A stretch of 64,000 nucleotides of DNA from assembly GCF_007176755.1 (NCBI RefSeq), contig NZ_BJTV01000004.1:310001-374000 (forward strand), written 5' to 3'. Within the stretch, counting starts at the first letter, position 1. Each line of letters opens with the position of its first letter. This DNA comes from Streptomyces sp. 1-11 (GTDB lineage Bacteria; Actinomycetota; Actinomycetes; Streptomycetales; Streptomycetaceae). Below the pieces are notes generated by a model that saw only the letters and a list, made by a program, of their open reading frames with translations, did not search any database and had not been told where the DNA came from. Shown here piece after piece: positions 18,030-25,081 of this stretch. The position numbers and the translations under genes are program-made.

Positions 18030-18200
18030 CTAGCAGTTGGCGCTCGACGAACTCCCCAGCGTGGGCGGGTTGTCGACGAGCGCGAGCAGGCGCCGGGCCT
18101 CCATGGTCAGACCCGCGGACGCCAGGGAGCCGACTGCCGCCAACGGCACCTCCGAGAGATCCACCAACTCGGTCTCGACATCGGCTGCCGACAGATCCAC
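18030..18200 (-). CDS. FxSxx-like RiPP precursor peptide lacking phenylalanine
   Basis: 56 residues from the GTG at 18200, which has AAGGGGG 8 bases upstream. The leader contains VDLSEVPLAAV and MEARRLLALVD, which match the DLxxVPL and RRLL patterns of FxSxx-COOH precursors. In that family the last five residues are Phe-x-Ser-x-x. Here the peptide ends PPTLGSSSSANC: it has no Phe at all, has four serines in a row and finishes in cysteine, so it is a divergent or new subclass. Its position between a SLATT gene and the HExxH enzyme on the same strand supports it being the enzyme's substrate. The main risk is that the tail reflects decay; the reading frame is intact. Confidence 0.72.
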   Translation of the reverse strand: MDLSAADVETELVDLSEVPLAAVGSLASAGLTMEARRLLALVDNPPTLGSSSSANC

Positions 18201-18425
18201 GGCTCGTCCCCCTTTTTGACGACAGCACACCCGTCCCCTGTCATGGTTACCCAATCGAACGGGTTGCGAAAGATGGCCGCACGCCGGGACCACGACATAC
18301 GGCCACGCCCGGAAGGTGCCCGGGCCGGCCCGACGCCCGCATTCCGTACGGTGGTTCGCCGGCCGGGCGGGCCGGGGACGGCTCGCGTCCTCGCCGTGGC
18401 GTCCGCTCCCGGGAGGGTGCGGCGG

Positions 18426-19079
18426 TCAGCGTTCGGCGGCGCCCGCTTCGCGCGGCGCGGGCAGGGCGGCGGCGGCCTGGTCCTGGAACTGCTGGAGCCC
18501 GGCGCTGAACTCGGCCGTCCAGTCGGCGGTCTCGGACTCCAGGTGGGCGCGCATCCTGCCGGCCAGGTCGCCGATCAGCCGCATCCGGCGCTCGATCAGG
18601 GCCTGCTCCGGCACCCCGGTCACGTCCCGCAGCAGCTCGGCCGACCAGGCCAGCCGGAACTCGTTCAGCTCGCCGCGCAGCGCCTGCGCCGCCGTGATGT
18701 CCCGCATCCAGGCCGTGGACAGGCCGAAGAAGTGGTCGAAGCCCTTGCAGCCCGCGGCGGCGGCCAGGAAGACGTAGCCCCAGCTCTGGATGTCCGCCCC
18801 GGTGGCCGCGCCGGCCAGCGGGATCACCGTGCCGGCCGTGGCGAGGACGATCATCAGCGCGCGGACGGCCCGGGAGCCGAGCCGTTTGAGGCGCTTGTCC
18901 TCCAGGTACCACTCGATGGCGTCCCCGGCCTCCTGCTCGGCCCAGGCTCGCAGCGCCTCGACGGACTCCAGCCGCTCGCGCGGCGTGCCCGTGGTGAGCG
19001 CCGGGAAGACCCCGCCCCGCAGATCCCTCTTGCCCGCCCGTCCGCCGGCCGGCCGGACAGCCGCTGTGCTCCGCGTCAA
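18426..19079 (-). CDS. SLATT-domain two-TM protein (putative membrane effector)
   Basis: 217 residues. A helical N-terminus (AIEWYLEDKRLKRLGSRAV) leads into two close membrane segments, ALMIVLATAGTVIPLAGAA and WGYVFLAAAAGCKGFDHFF, and then a long charged helical tail. The WYLEDKR, WGYVFLA and HFFGLSTAWMR patterns match SLATT proteins, small two-TM proteins predicted to disturb the membrane as effectors in nucleotide-second-messenger defence systems. I start it at the TTG at 19079, because GGGGAGG lies 5 bases before it; an in-frame GTG at 19130 gives a longer form without a ribosome binding site. It is the first gene of the leftward set leading to the precursor and hydroxylase. No nucleotide cyclase or SLOG gene is adjacent. 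Confidence 0.75.
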   Translation of the reverse strand: MTRSTAAVRPAGGRAGKRDLRGGVFPALTTGTPRERLESVEALRAWAEQEAGDAIEWYLEDKRLKRLGSRAVRALMIVLATAGTVIPLAGAATGADIQSWGYVFLAAAAGCKGFDHFFGLSTAWMRDITAAQALRGELNEFRLAWSAELLRDVTGVPEQALIERRMRLIGDLAGRMRAHLESETADWTAEFSAGLQQFQDQAAAALPAPREAGAAER

Positions 19080-19187
19080 CTCACCCTCCCCAGGCGGGTA
19101 TCGCGAGCAGGGTAGCGGAAACGGCCGCACCCGGCCGGTTCCGCGTCACCGCGGGCGGCCGGGGCGGTGCCCGCCCGGCACGTGCCC

Positions 19188-19215
19188 GGCCCGGCGGCCG
19201 GGGGCGCGCCGGGCC
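19188..19215 (-). terminator. Terminator-like hairpin after msrB
   Basis: GGCCCGGCG (19188-19196) and CGCCGGGCC (19207-19215) form a perfect 9-base stem with a 10-base loop, 6 bases beyond the msrB stop on the leftward strand. There is no clear T-run, as is common in Streptomyces. Confidence 0.6.
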
Positions 19216-19221
19216 GTGGCG

Positions 19222-19629
19222 TCAGCCCTCGGCGGGCGCCAGCCGCAGCGAGACGCTGTTGATGCAGTACCGCTGGTCGGTCGGGGTCGGGTAGCCCTCG
19301 CCCTCGAAGACATGGCCGAGGTGGGAACCGCAGCGGGCGCAGCGCACCTCGGTGCGGACCATGCCGTGCGAGCGGTCCTCGATCAGCTCGACGGCGTCGG
19401 TGTCCTTGGGGTCGTAGAAGGACGGCCAGCCGCAGTGCGAGGCGAACTTGGTGTCCGAGGTGAACAGTTCGGCGCCGCAGGCACGGCAGGAGTAGACGCC
19501 CTCGGTCTTGGTGTCCGTGTACTCACCGGTGAAGGCCGGCTCGGTGGCGGACTGGCGCAGCACGGCGTACTCGGCCGGGGTCAGCTCCGCCCGCCACTGC
19601 TCGTCCGGCTTCTCGACGCTGTACGACAT
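19222..19629 (-). CDS. msrB: Peptide-methionine (R)-S-oxide reductase MsrB
   Basis: 135 residues; cytoplasmic repair enzyme that reduces the R form of methionine sulfoxide in proteins. All family marks are present: CRAC and CARC zinc cysteine pairs, HCGWPSF, and RYCINSVSL with the catalytic cysteine. Length is standard. I start it at the ATG at 19629, with AAGGGG 9 bases upstream. A GTG at 19647 overlapping the murC stop is possible but has no ribosome binding site. It follows murC by 14 bases, so it is probably co-transcribed with it and ends at the hairpin at 19188-19215. Confidence 0.95.
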   Translation of the reverse strand: MSYSVEKPDEQWRAELTPAEYAVLRQSATEPAFTGEYTDTKTEGVYSCRACGAELFTSDTKFASHCGWPSFYDPKDTDAVELIEDRSHGMVRTEVRCARCGSHLGHVFEGEGYPTPTDQRYCINSVSLRLAPAEG

Positions 19630-19643
19630 GAGTCTCAGCCCCT

Positions 19644-21035
19644 TCACTGCTGCGACAGGCGGTCCAGGATCTTCGGGCCCAGGTCTGTCACGTCGCCCGC
19701 GCCCATGGTGAGAACGAGATCACCGGGCTTCGCCATTCCCGCGATCACCGCCGGGATCTCCGCCTTGTCGTGGACGGCGGTGACGTCGGCGCCGGCCGCG
19801 CGCGCGGCCTCGATGATCAGCTCGCTGGTCACCCCGGGGATCGGGTCCTCACGGGCCGGGTAGATGTCCAGCACGACCGAGGCGTCGGCGAGCGCCAGCG
19901 ACTGGCCCATCTCCTTGCCCAGCTCCTGGGTGCGGGAGAACAGGTGCGGCTGGAAGACGACCAGGATGCGCGCGTCGCCGGCGGCGGCGCGCATGGCCTC
20001 CAGGTCGGCGGTCATCTCGGTGGGGTGGTGCGCGTAGGAGTCGATCACCTGCACCCCGGCCGCCTCGCCCTTGAGCTGCAGGCGCCGCTTGACTCCGGTG
20101 TACGCGGCGAGCGCGGACGCGAGGCCGTCGGCGGGCACGCCGAGCGCGGCGCCCGCGGTGAGCGCGGCGACGGCGTTGAGGGCGTAGTGCCGTCCCGGGA
20201 CGGAGACGGTGAAGGTCAGCTCCTGTCCGTCGAGCACCGCGGTCACCCGGCTGCGCAGCCCCTGCGGGACGACGGAGAGCACCCGCACGTCCGCGTCCTC
20301 GGCCTCGCCGTAGGTCACGCACTTCACCTTGCCGGACAGCCGCCGGGTGAGTTCGCGGGCGCCCTCGTGGTCGGCGGAGATCACCAGCGTGCCGCCGGGC
20401 ACGATGCGGCCGGCGAAGGTCTCGAAGGACTCGTAGATCTCGTCCATCGAGGCGTAGTTGGCGTGGTGGTCCAGCTCGACGTTGAGGACGATGGCGACCT
20501 CGGGCGCGTACTTGTGGAAGCTGCGGTCCGACTCGTCGGCCTCGGCGACGAAGATGTCGCCCTCGCCGTGCAGCGCGTTGGAGCCGGGGGCGTCCAGGTC
20601 GCCGCCGATGGCGTACGACGGCCGCAGGCCCAGTTCGCCGAGGGAGACGGCCAGCATGGACGTGGTGGTGGTCTTGCCGTGGGTGCCGGCCACGGCGATC
20701 GGCCGCAGCCCCTCCATCAGCGCGGCGAGCGCGTCGGAGCGGTGCACCACCGGGATGCCCAGCTCGGCGGCGCGCGCCAGCTCGGGGTTGTCCTCGCGGA
20801 TCGCGGACGACACCACGACGCAGCTCGCGTCGTCGGCGAGGTGTCCGGCGGCGTGCCCGATGTGGACAGTCGCGCCGAGCGCCCGCAGCGCCTCGGCGGT
20901 CGCCGAGTCCTTGGCGTCGCTGCCGGCCACCTCGGCGCCGCGCTGGGCGAGGATCTTGGCGATCCCCGACATCCCGGCGCCGCCGATGCCGATGAAGTGC
21001 GGTCGGTCCATGGCGGCAGGAAGTCCGGGTGCCAT
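19644..21035 (-). CDS. murC: UDP-N-acetylmuramate--L-alanine ligase MurC
   Basis: 463 residues; the cytoplasmic enzyme that adds L-alanine to UDP-MurNAc with ATP, the first peptide step of peptidoglycan synthesis. The N-terminal UDP-binding motif is GIGGAGMSG, the ATP loop is GTHGKTTT, and VAEADESDRSF and DSYAHHPTEM are the typical central and late Mur-ligase motifs. Length is normal. The ATG at 21035 has GGGAGA 7 bases upstream. As in other streptomycetes it lies apart from the main division and cell wall cluster, here upstream of msrB. Confidence 0.96.
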   Translation of the reverse strand: MAPGLPAAMDRPHFIGIGGAGMSGIAKILAQRGAEVAGSDAKDSATAEALRALGATVHIGHAAGHLADDASCVVVSSAIREDNPELARAAELGIPVVHRSDALAALMEGLRPIAVAGTHGKTTTTSMLAVSLGELGLRPSYAIGGDLDAPGSNALHGEGDIFVAEADESDRSFHKYAPEVAIVLNVELDHHANYASMDEIYESFETFAGRIVPGGTLVISADHEGARELTRRLSGKVKCVTYGEAEDADVRVLSVVPQGLRSRVTAVLDGQELTFTVSVPGRHYALNAVAALTAGAALGVPADGLASALAAYTGVKRRLQLKGEAAGVQVIDSYAHHPTEMTADLEAMRAAAGDARILVVFQPHLFSRTQELGKEMGQSLALADASVVLDIYPAREDPIPGVTSELIIEAARAAGADVTAVHDKAEIPAVIAGMAKPGDLVLTMGAGDVTDLGPKILDRLSQQ

Positions 21036-21137
21036 GCGCGTTTCTCCCAAGATCCGGTACGGGCTGAGCGTGCCTAGCCTATGCGCTCGCGCCCGGCCCC
21101 CCGCGCAGGCGGGCGCCGGACCCCGGCCCCCGCCGGG

Positions 21138-21608
21138 TCAGTCCTCGCCGTGCGCGAAGAGCTTCAGCACGGGCACGCCCACCTTGTGCCGGGCCCGGGA
21201 GGCCCAGTCCCGGTGGAAGAACTCCTCCACGTAGTGCGGAGCGGTCAGCACGATCACCTCGTCCGCGCCCACCTCGCCGACGAGGGACTTGAGCGCGTCC
21301 AGCGGATGGTCCTCGACGAGCCGGCCCTGCGCCTGGCTGCCGGCGGCGCGCAGCGCGCGCAGGGAGACGGCCAGCGCCTTCTCCGCGGGCTCCTTCGCCG
21401 CCTCGCCCTCCGGCGTCCTGCCCTCGCGCACGGCGTCGTCCAGTTCGCCGAGCGCGATGTCGTCGATGGCCCGCAGCAGGCGGTCCTGGTCACCGCGCGG
21501 CTGGAGCAGCACGTGGAACGAGACCGGCTCGTCCCCGTGCAGGGTGGTGACGAACTCCACGTCGACGGACGACAAGGCCTTCTCGATCATCAGCACGCTA
21601 GTGAACAC
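21138..21608 (-). CDS. UspA-like protein (often mis-annotated as indole-3-glycerol phosphate synthase)
   Basis: 156 residues from the GTG at 21608, with GAGAGG 6 bases upstream. The second half (DALKSLVGEVGADEVIVLTAPHYVE...) looks like a UspA/Rossmann-like nucleotide-binding fold, while the middle (EGRTPEGEAAKEPAEKALAV) is a charged helix. It has none of the TrpC barrel motifs, so the product name sometimes given to homologues is not supported. It is a conserved streptomycete protein upstream of murC on the same strand, separated by 102 bases. No catalytic residues can be named. Confidence 0.65.
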   Translation of the reverse strand: MFTSVLMIEKALSSVDVEFVTTLHGDEPVSFHVLLQPRGDQDRLLRAIDDIALGELDDAVREGRTPEGEAAKEPAEKALAVSLRALRAAGSQAQGRLVEDHPLDALKSLVGEVGADEVIVLTAPHYVEEFFHRDWASRARHKVGVPVLKLFAHGED

Positions 21609-21790
21609 CCGGCGCCTCTCTCCTCCCGTGGGCCCTGTGGGGCCCTGCGGAAACCATCCTGCCCCGTGATCGCACGGGTAGACCGCACGGAGGGGCTGTC
21701 CGGTGGATCACACCGGCAGCTCCAGTCTGCCCTCGGCGCGACGGAACAGAACGGAGCATTCCGCCGTTCCGGGACCTCGCCGCAGCCGTC

Positions 21791-21921
21791 CCGGGACCGG
21801 CCGGCCCGTCTCGGAACCGGCCATACCCGTCCCAGGACCGGCCGTCCCCGTCTCAGGACCGTCTCAGGGCCGGCCGTGCCCACCCAGGGACCGGCCGTCT
21901 CCGTCTCAGGGCCGGCCGTAC
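21791..21921. repeat. Array of CCGGCC-containing units with 21-base spacing
   Basis: CCGGCC occurs at 21797, 21817, 21838, 21870, 21891 and 21912. Most intervals are 20-21 bases; one is 32. The flanking bases (GGACCGGCCGTCCC and GTCTCAGG) are partly conserved, so this is a degenerate tandem array. It fills the gap after the reductase gene, overlaps its stop codon (21906-21908), and lies upstream of the 156-residue protein. It appears non-coding. Confidence 0.65.
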
Positions 21922-22679
21922 CGGCTGAACAGGAATCCGTCCTCCTCCAGCAGGGACAGCAGCGAGAAGCGGCGCGGGACGGCGACGGACGGCCCCCCGG
22001 CGATGCGCTGCGCGTCCCCGGCGGTGAGCATCGGCGAGACGGTCAGGCACAGCTCGTCCAGGACGTCCGCGGCCACGAACTGGCCGAGCAGCCTCGGGCC
22101 GCCCTCGGTGAGCAGCCGGGTGTGCCCGAGACCGGCGAGGGCGCTGACCGCGCGGGCGGGGTCGACGCCCATGCCCTCACCGGCGACGACCACCTGGGCG
22201 CCGGCCTTCTCGGCGGCGGCGACCCGGTCCGGGGCCGCGGCGGCGCCGGTCAGGATCAGGGTCGGCACCAGCGGCGAGGCGAACAGCGGCAGGGAGAAGT
22301 CCAGCTCCAGACCGGCGGTGACGACGGCGACCGCCGGGGCCGGGCTCTGGCCCGCGGCCTGCCGGGCCGCCGCGAACTCGGCACGCGCGCGTGCGGGCCG
22401 GTACCCCTCCTGCCGTACCGTTTCCGCGCCGACCACGACCACGTCCGCGAGCGCCCGCAGGGTGCCGAAGACACGCATGTCGGCCGCGCTGGAGATGGGC
22501 TGGGAGTGCCCCTCGTGCTGGGCGGCGCCGTCGAGGGTGGAGACCATGTTGGCGCGCAGCCACGGCCGCGGGGCGCCGGCGGGGGGCCGCGGGTAGGCGT
22601 AGGCGGCGGCCAGCTCGGCGAGGCTCCACTCCCGGGCCTGGGCTGCTGTTTCGTCGGTCACAGGGAACAGGCGTCGCAT
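21906..22679 (-). CDS. RibD C-terminal-domain (pyrimidine reductase-like) protein
   Basis: 257 residues. A single RibD_C/dihydrofolate-reductase-like fold: MVSTLDGAA at the start of the substrate region, ADVVVVGAETVRQEGY, and LLTEGGPRLLGQ, the NADPH/substrate motif shared with riboflavin-pathway reductases. The deaminase half of RibD is absent and no riboflavin genes are near, so a role outside riboflavin synthesis is likely. The ATG at 22679 has no clear ribosome binding site; a GTG 15 bases upstream is an alternative. It diverges from zapE with only 37 bases between the starts. The last codons lie in the 21-base repeat array. Confidence 0.8.
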   Translation of the reverse strand: MRRLFPVTDETAAQAREWSLAELAAAYAYPRPPAGAPRPWLRANMVSTLDGAAQHEGHSQPISSAADMRVFGTLRALADVVVVGAETVRQEGYRPARARAEFAAARQAAGQSPAPAVAVVTAGLELDFSLPLFASPLVPTLILTGAAAAPDRVAAAEKAGAQVVVAGEGMGVDPARAVSALAGLGHTRLLTEGGPRLLGQFVAADVLDELCLTVSPMLTAGDAQRIAGGPSVAVPRRFSLLSLLEEDGFLFSRYGRP

Positions 22680-22716
22680 GCCGTGCAGTGTGACACGGCG
22701 TTTAGCATGGGTAACC

Positions 22717-23820
22717 GTGTCGTCCTCCACCGCAGCCCATGGCTCCAGCCCCCTGACCGACGCGGGCCCGCTCTCCCTCGCCGCCCGCGAGCCGCACGTC
22801 CCCGCGGACCGGCTGGTCGCCGAGATGGTGCCGCCGCCGCGCTTCGACTCGGTGCGCTTCGCCACCTACATCCCGGACCCGAACCAGCCCAGCCAGACCG
22901 AGGCGGTACGGGTGCTGGAGGGCTTCGCGGCCGGGCTCGGCGGCGCACACGCCACGGGCGCCGGCAGGCGGGGCTTCTTCGGTCTCGGCCGGGCGAAGGC
23001 GCCCAAGACCCCGGCCGGCCCGCGCGGGGTCTACCTGGACGGCGGCTACGGCGTCGGCAAGACCCACCTGCTCGCCTCCCTGTGGCACGCCACCCCTGCC
23101 GAGCCCGCTCTCAAGGCGTTCGGCACCTTCGTGGAGCTGACCAACCTGGTCGGCGCCCTCGGCTTCCAGCAGACGGTGCAGACGCTCAGCAACCACCGCC
23201 TGCTGTGCATCGACGAGTTCGAGCTGGACGACCCGGGCGACACGGTGCTGGTCTCCACCCTGCTCGGCAGGCTGGTCGAGGCGGGCGTGGCGCTCGCCGC
23301 CACCTCCAACACGCTGCCCGGCAAGCTCGGCGAGGGCCGGTTCGCGGCCGCCGACTTCCTGCGCGAGATCCAGGGCCTGTCCGCCCACTTCCGCGCGCTG
23401 CGGATCGACGGCGAGGACTACCGCCACCGGGGCCTGCCCGAGGCTCCGGCGCCGTTCACCGACGAGCAGGTGACGAAGGCCGCCTACGCCACCCCGGGCG
23501 CCTCGCTGGACGACTTCCCGCACCTGCTGGAGCACCTGGCGAAGGTGCACCCGAGCCGGTACGGCGCGCTGACGGACGGGCTGGAAGCGGTGTGCCTCAC
23601 CGACGTGCGCCCGGTGCCGGACCAGTCGACGGCGCTGCGGCTGGTGGTGCTGGCGGACCGGCTGTACGACCGCGAGGTCCCGGTGCTGGCCTCGGGGCTG
23701 CCGTTCGACCGGCTGTTCAGCGAGGAGATGCTGAACGGCGGCTACCGCAAGAAGTACTTCCGGGCGATATCCCGGCTCACCGCGCTGGCCCGGGACGCCA
23801 AGGGCCTCGTCGACCGGTAG
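22717..23820 (+). CDS. zapE: AFG1/ZapE-family ATPase
   Basis: 367 residues. A P-loop NTPase with Walker A GGYGVGKTHLL and Walker B LLCIDEFELDD, followed by LVSTLLGRLVEAG and the sensor region AATSNTLP, all characteristic of the AFG1-like ATPases called ZapE, which bind the division ring region in proteobacteria. The start is the GTG at 22717, inferred from the divergent layout; no strong ribosome binding site is present. The family is conserved in actinobacteria, where its role is less clear. It stands alone, and a 14-base GC palindrome follows the stop. Confidence 0.88.
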   Translation: MSSSTAAHGSSPLTDAGPLSLAAREPHVPADRLVAEMVPPPRFDSVRFATYIPDPNQPSQTEAVRVLEGFAAGLGGAHATGAGRRGFFGLGRAKAPKTPAGPRGVYLDGGYGVGKTHLLASLWHATPAEPALKAFGTFVELTNLVGALGFQQTVQTLSNHRLLCIDEFELDDPGDTVLVSTLLGRLVEAGVALAATSNTLPGKLGEGRFAAADFLREIQGLSAHFRALRIDGEDYRHRGLPEAPAPFTDEQVTKAAYATPGASLDDFPHLLEHLAKVHPSRYGALTDGLEAVCLTDVRPVPDQSTALRLVVLADRLYDREVPVLASGLPFDRLFSEEMLNGGYRKKYFRAISRLTALARDAKGLVDR

Positions 23821-23917
23821 CCCGCCGCCCCGGGGCGGGGCCGAACGTCCGCTCGAACGCCGGTGGGTCAGGGGCCGGTTCACGCCATCAGACCCGCACT
23901 TTTCACGCTCTCTCACG

Positions 23918-23997
23918 CACTTGACCGCTTGTTAACCCTGCAAAGGGCTCCGCGGGGCTAACGTACTTCTTGACCATTCGTTGACCAACACTTGGTG
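23918..23997 (+). promoter_or_regulatory. AT-richer leader with repeated TTGACC-like hexamers
   Basis: The region upstream of the small secreted protein contains three TTGACC hexamers, two of them in direct repeat (TTGACCATTCGTTGACC), plus TTGTTAACCC. It probably carries the promoter of the 24032 gene, but no hexamer has a well-spaced -10. It could be a set of regulator sites. Confidence 0.3.
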
Positions 23998-24031
23998 TGC
24001 GCAAGAGGTGTGGATTCCGGGGAGGGGGCGC

Positions 24032-24427
24032 ATGTTCCGAGGCAGGACGGCCAGGCCCGCGCTCCCCCTGCTCGCCGCCGTCCTGCTCGCCCTGCAGCTC
24101 CTCGCCGCCGCCGGAATCTTCGCAGCCGCGCACACCCATGGTGAGGCAGAGGCCAAGGCCTGGGCCGGAATCTCTTCCTCCGCGCAGCCGCCCGCCGAGC
24201 AGGCGGACCCGTGCCGTGAGCCGGGCGCCGCGAAGGGTTCCACCGGCGCCCCGCGCACCCGGGACCGGCACCGCGCGCCCGCCGCCGGATGTGCGCGGGA
24301 GCACCCGCTCATGTCCCGGCGCACGGCCGCCCCGCGGCCGCCGGCCCCGGCCGGCGACCCGCACCTGAGCACCACGAGATCATCGAGAGCCCACTCCCCG
24401 GCAGCGCTCCAGGTCTTCCGCCGCTGA
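24032..24427 (+). CDS. Small secreted or membrane-anchored protein of unknown function
   Basis: 131 residues starting at the ATG at 24032, which has GGGGAGGGGG upstream. One hydrophobic N-terminal segment (ALPLLAAVLLALQLLAAAG) acts as signal peptide or anchor, and the rest is Ala/Pro/Arg/Ser-rich and low in complexity, with two cysteines and HTHGEAEAKA just after the membrane. No family is recognised. It lies 75 bases upstream of the carbonic anhydrase gene on the same strand and might share its promoter. The coding potential of the second half is weak. Confidence 0.5.
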   Translation: MFRGRTARPALPLLAAVLLALQLLAAAGIFAAAHTHGEAEAKAWAGISSSAQPPAEQADPCREPGAAKGSTGAPRTRDRHRAPAAGCAREHPLMSRRTAAPRPPAPAGDPHLSTTRSSRAHSPAALQVFRR

Positions 24428-24502
24428 GAGCCGGCTCGTCCCCCCACGACCGTCGTGCAAACCCGACGCGCCGGTGCGGCGCGCCAGGAGGAGACCACAC
24501 AC

Positions 24503-25081
24503 ATGCAGCCCCTCATCGACAACGCCCGTACGTTCGGACAGCGCCCTGAGGAGTTCACCGGGCTCGCCGCGGGCCAGTCCCCGGACGTCCTGTTCATCAC
24601 CTGCTCCGACTCCCGGGTCGTCCCGGCCCTGATCACGGGCGCCCGCCCCGGCGAGCTCTTCGAGCTGCGCACCGCGGGCAACATCGTCCCGCCCTACGCC
24701 CCGCAGCGGCCCACCGGCGAGGCCGCCACCATCGAGTACGCCGTGGAGGTGCTCGGCGTCCGCGACGTCGTCGTCTGCGGCCACTCGCACTGCGGCGCCG
24801 TCGGCGCGCTGGTGCGCGGCGACGATCTGACCGCCGTGCCCGCCGTGCGCGACTGGCTGGCGCACGCCGCCGCCCGCCCGGCCGGCGCGGCCGAGGACCC
24901 GGAGGTCGCCGAGGGCGTCCAGAGCCACGTCCTGACCCAGTTGCTGCGGCTGCGCTCGTACCCGTGCGTCGAGCGGCGGCTGGCGGCGGGCCGGATCGCC
25001 CTGCACGCCTGGTACTACGAGGTGCACACCGGCGCCGTTCGGACGCACCGCCCTGAGACCGACACCTTCGAAGCCCTGTGA
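24503..25081 (+). CDS. Beta-class carbonic anhydrase
   Basis: 192 residues; interconverts carbon dioxide and bicarbonate in the cytoplasm. The zinc ligands are visible: TCSDSRV supplies Cys and the Asp-Arg dyad, and CGHSHCGAV supplies His and the second Cys. The ATG at 24503 follows AGGAGGAG. The stop overlaps the GTG of the SulP gene by 4 bases. A carbonic anhydrase coupled to a SulP transporter is a known arrangement for bicarbonate supply, so the pair probably feeds carboxylation reactions. Length is usual for the class. Confidence 0.93.
   Translation: MQPLIDNARTFGQRPEEFTGLAAGQSPDVLFITCSDSRVVPALITGARPGELFELRTAGNIVPPYAPQRPTGEAATIEYAVEVLGVRDVVVCGHSHCGAVGALVRGDDLTAVPAVRDWLAHAAARPAGAAEDPEVAEGVQSHVLTQLLRLRSYPCVERRLAAGRIALHAWYYEVHTGAVRTHRPETDTFEAL

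Noticed and set aside
18030..18293. Longer 87-residue version of the precursor peptide
   Set aside because: The extra N-terminus has no family similarity, while the internal GTG at 18200 has AAGGGGG at proper distance and begins the known leader pattern.
21138..21608. Indole-3-glycerol phosphate synthase, the name often used for this family
   Set aside because: No TrpC barrel motifs and too short at 156 residues; the sequence looks UspA-like.
23825..23838. CCGCCCC-GGGGCGG as zapE terminator
   Set aside because: It has no loop and no T-run; such short GC palindromes are frequent by chance in this DNA.
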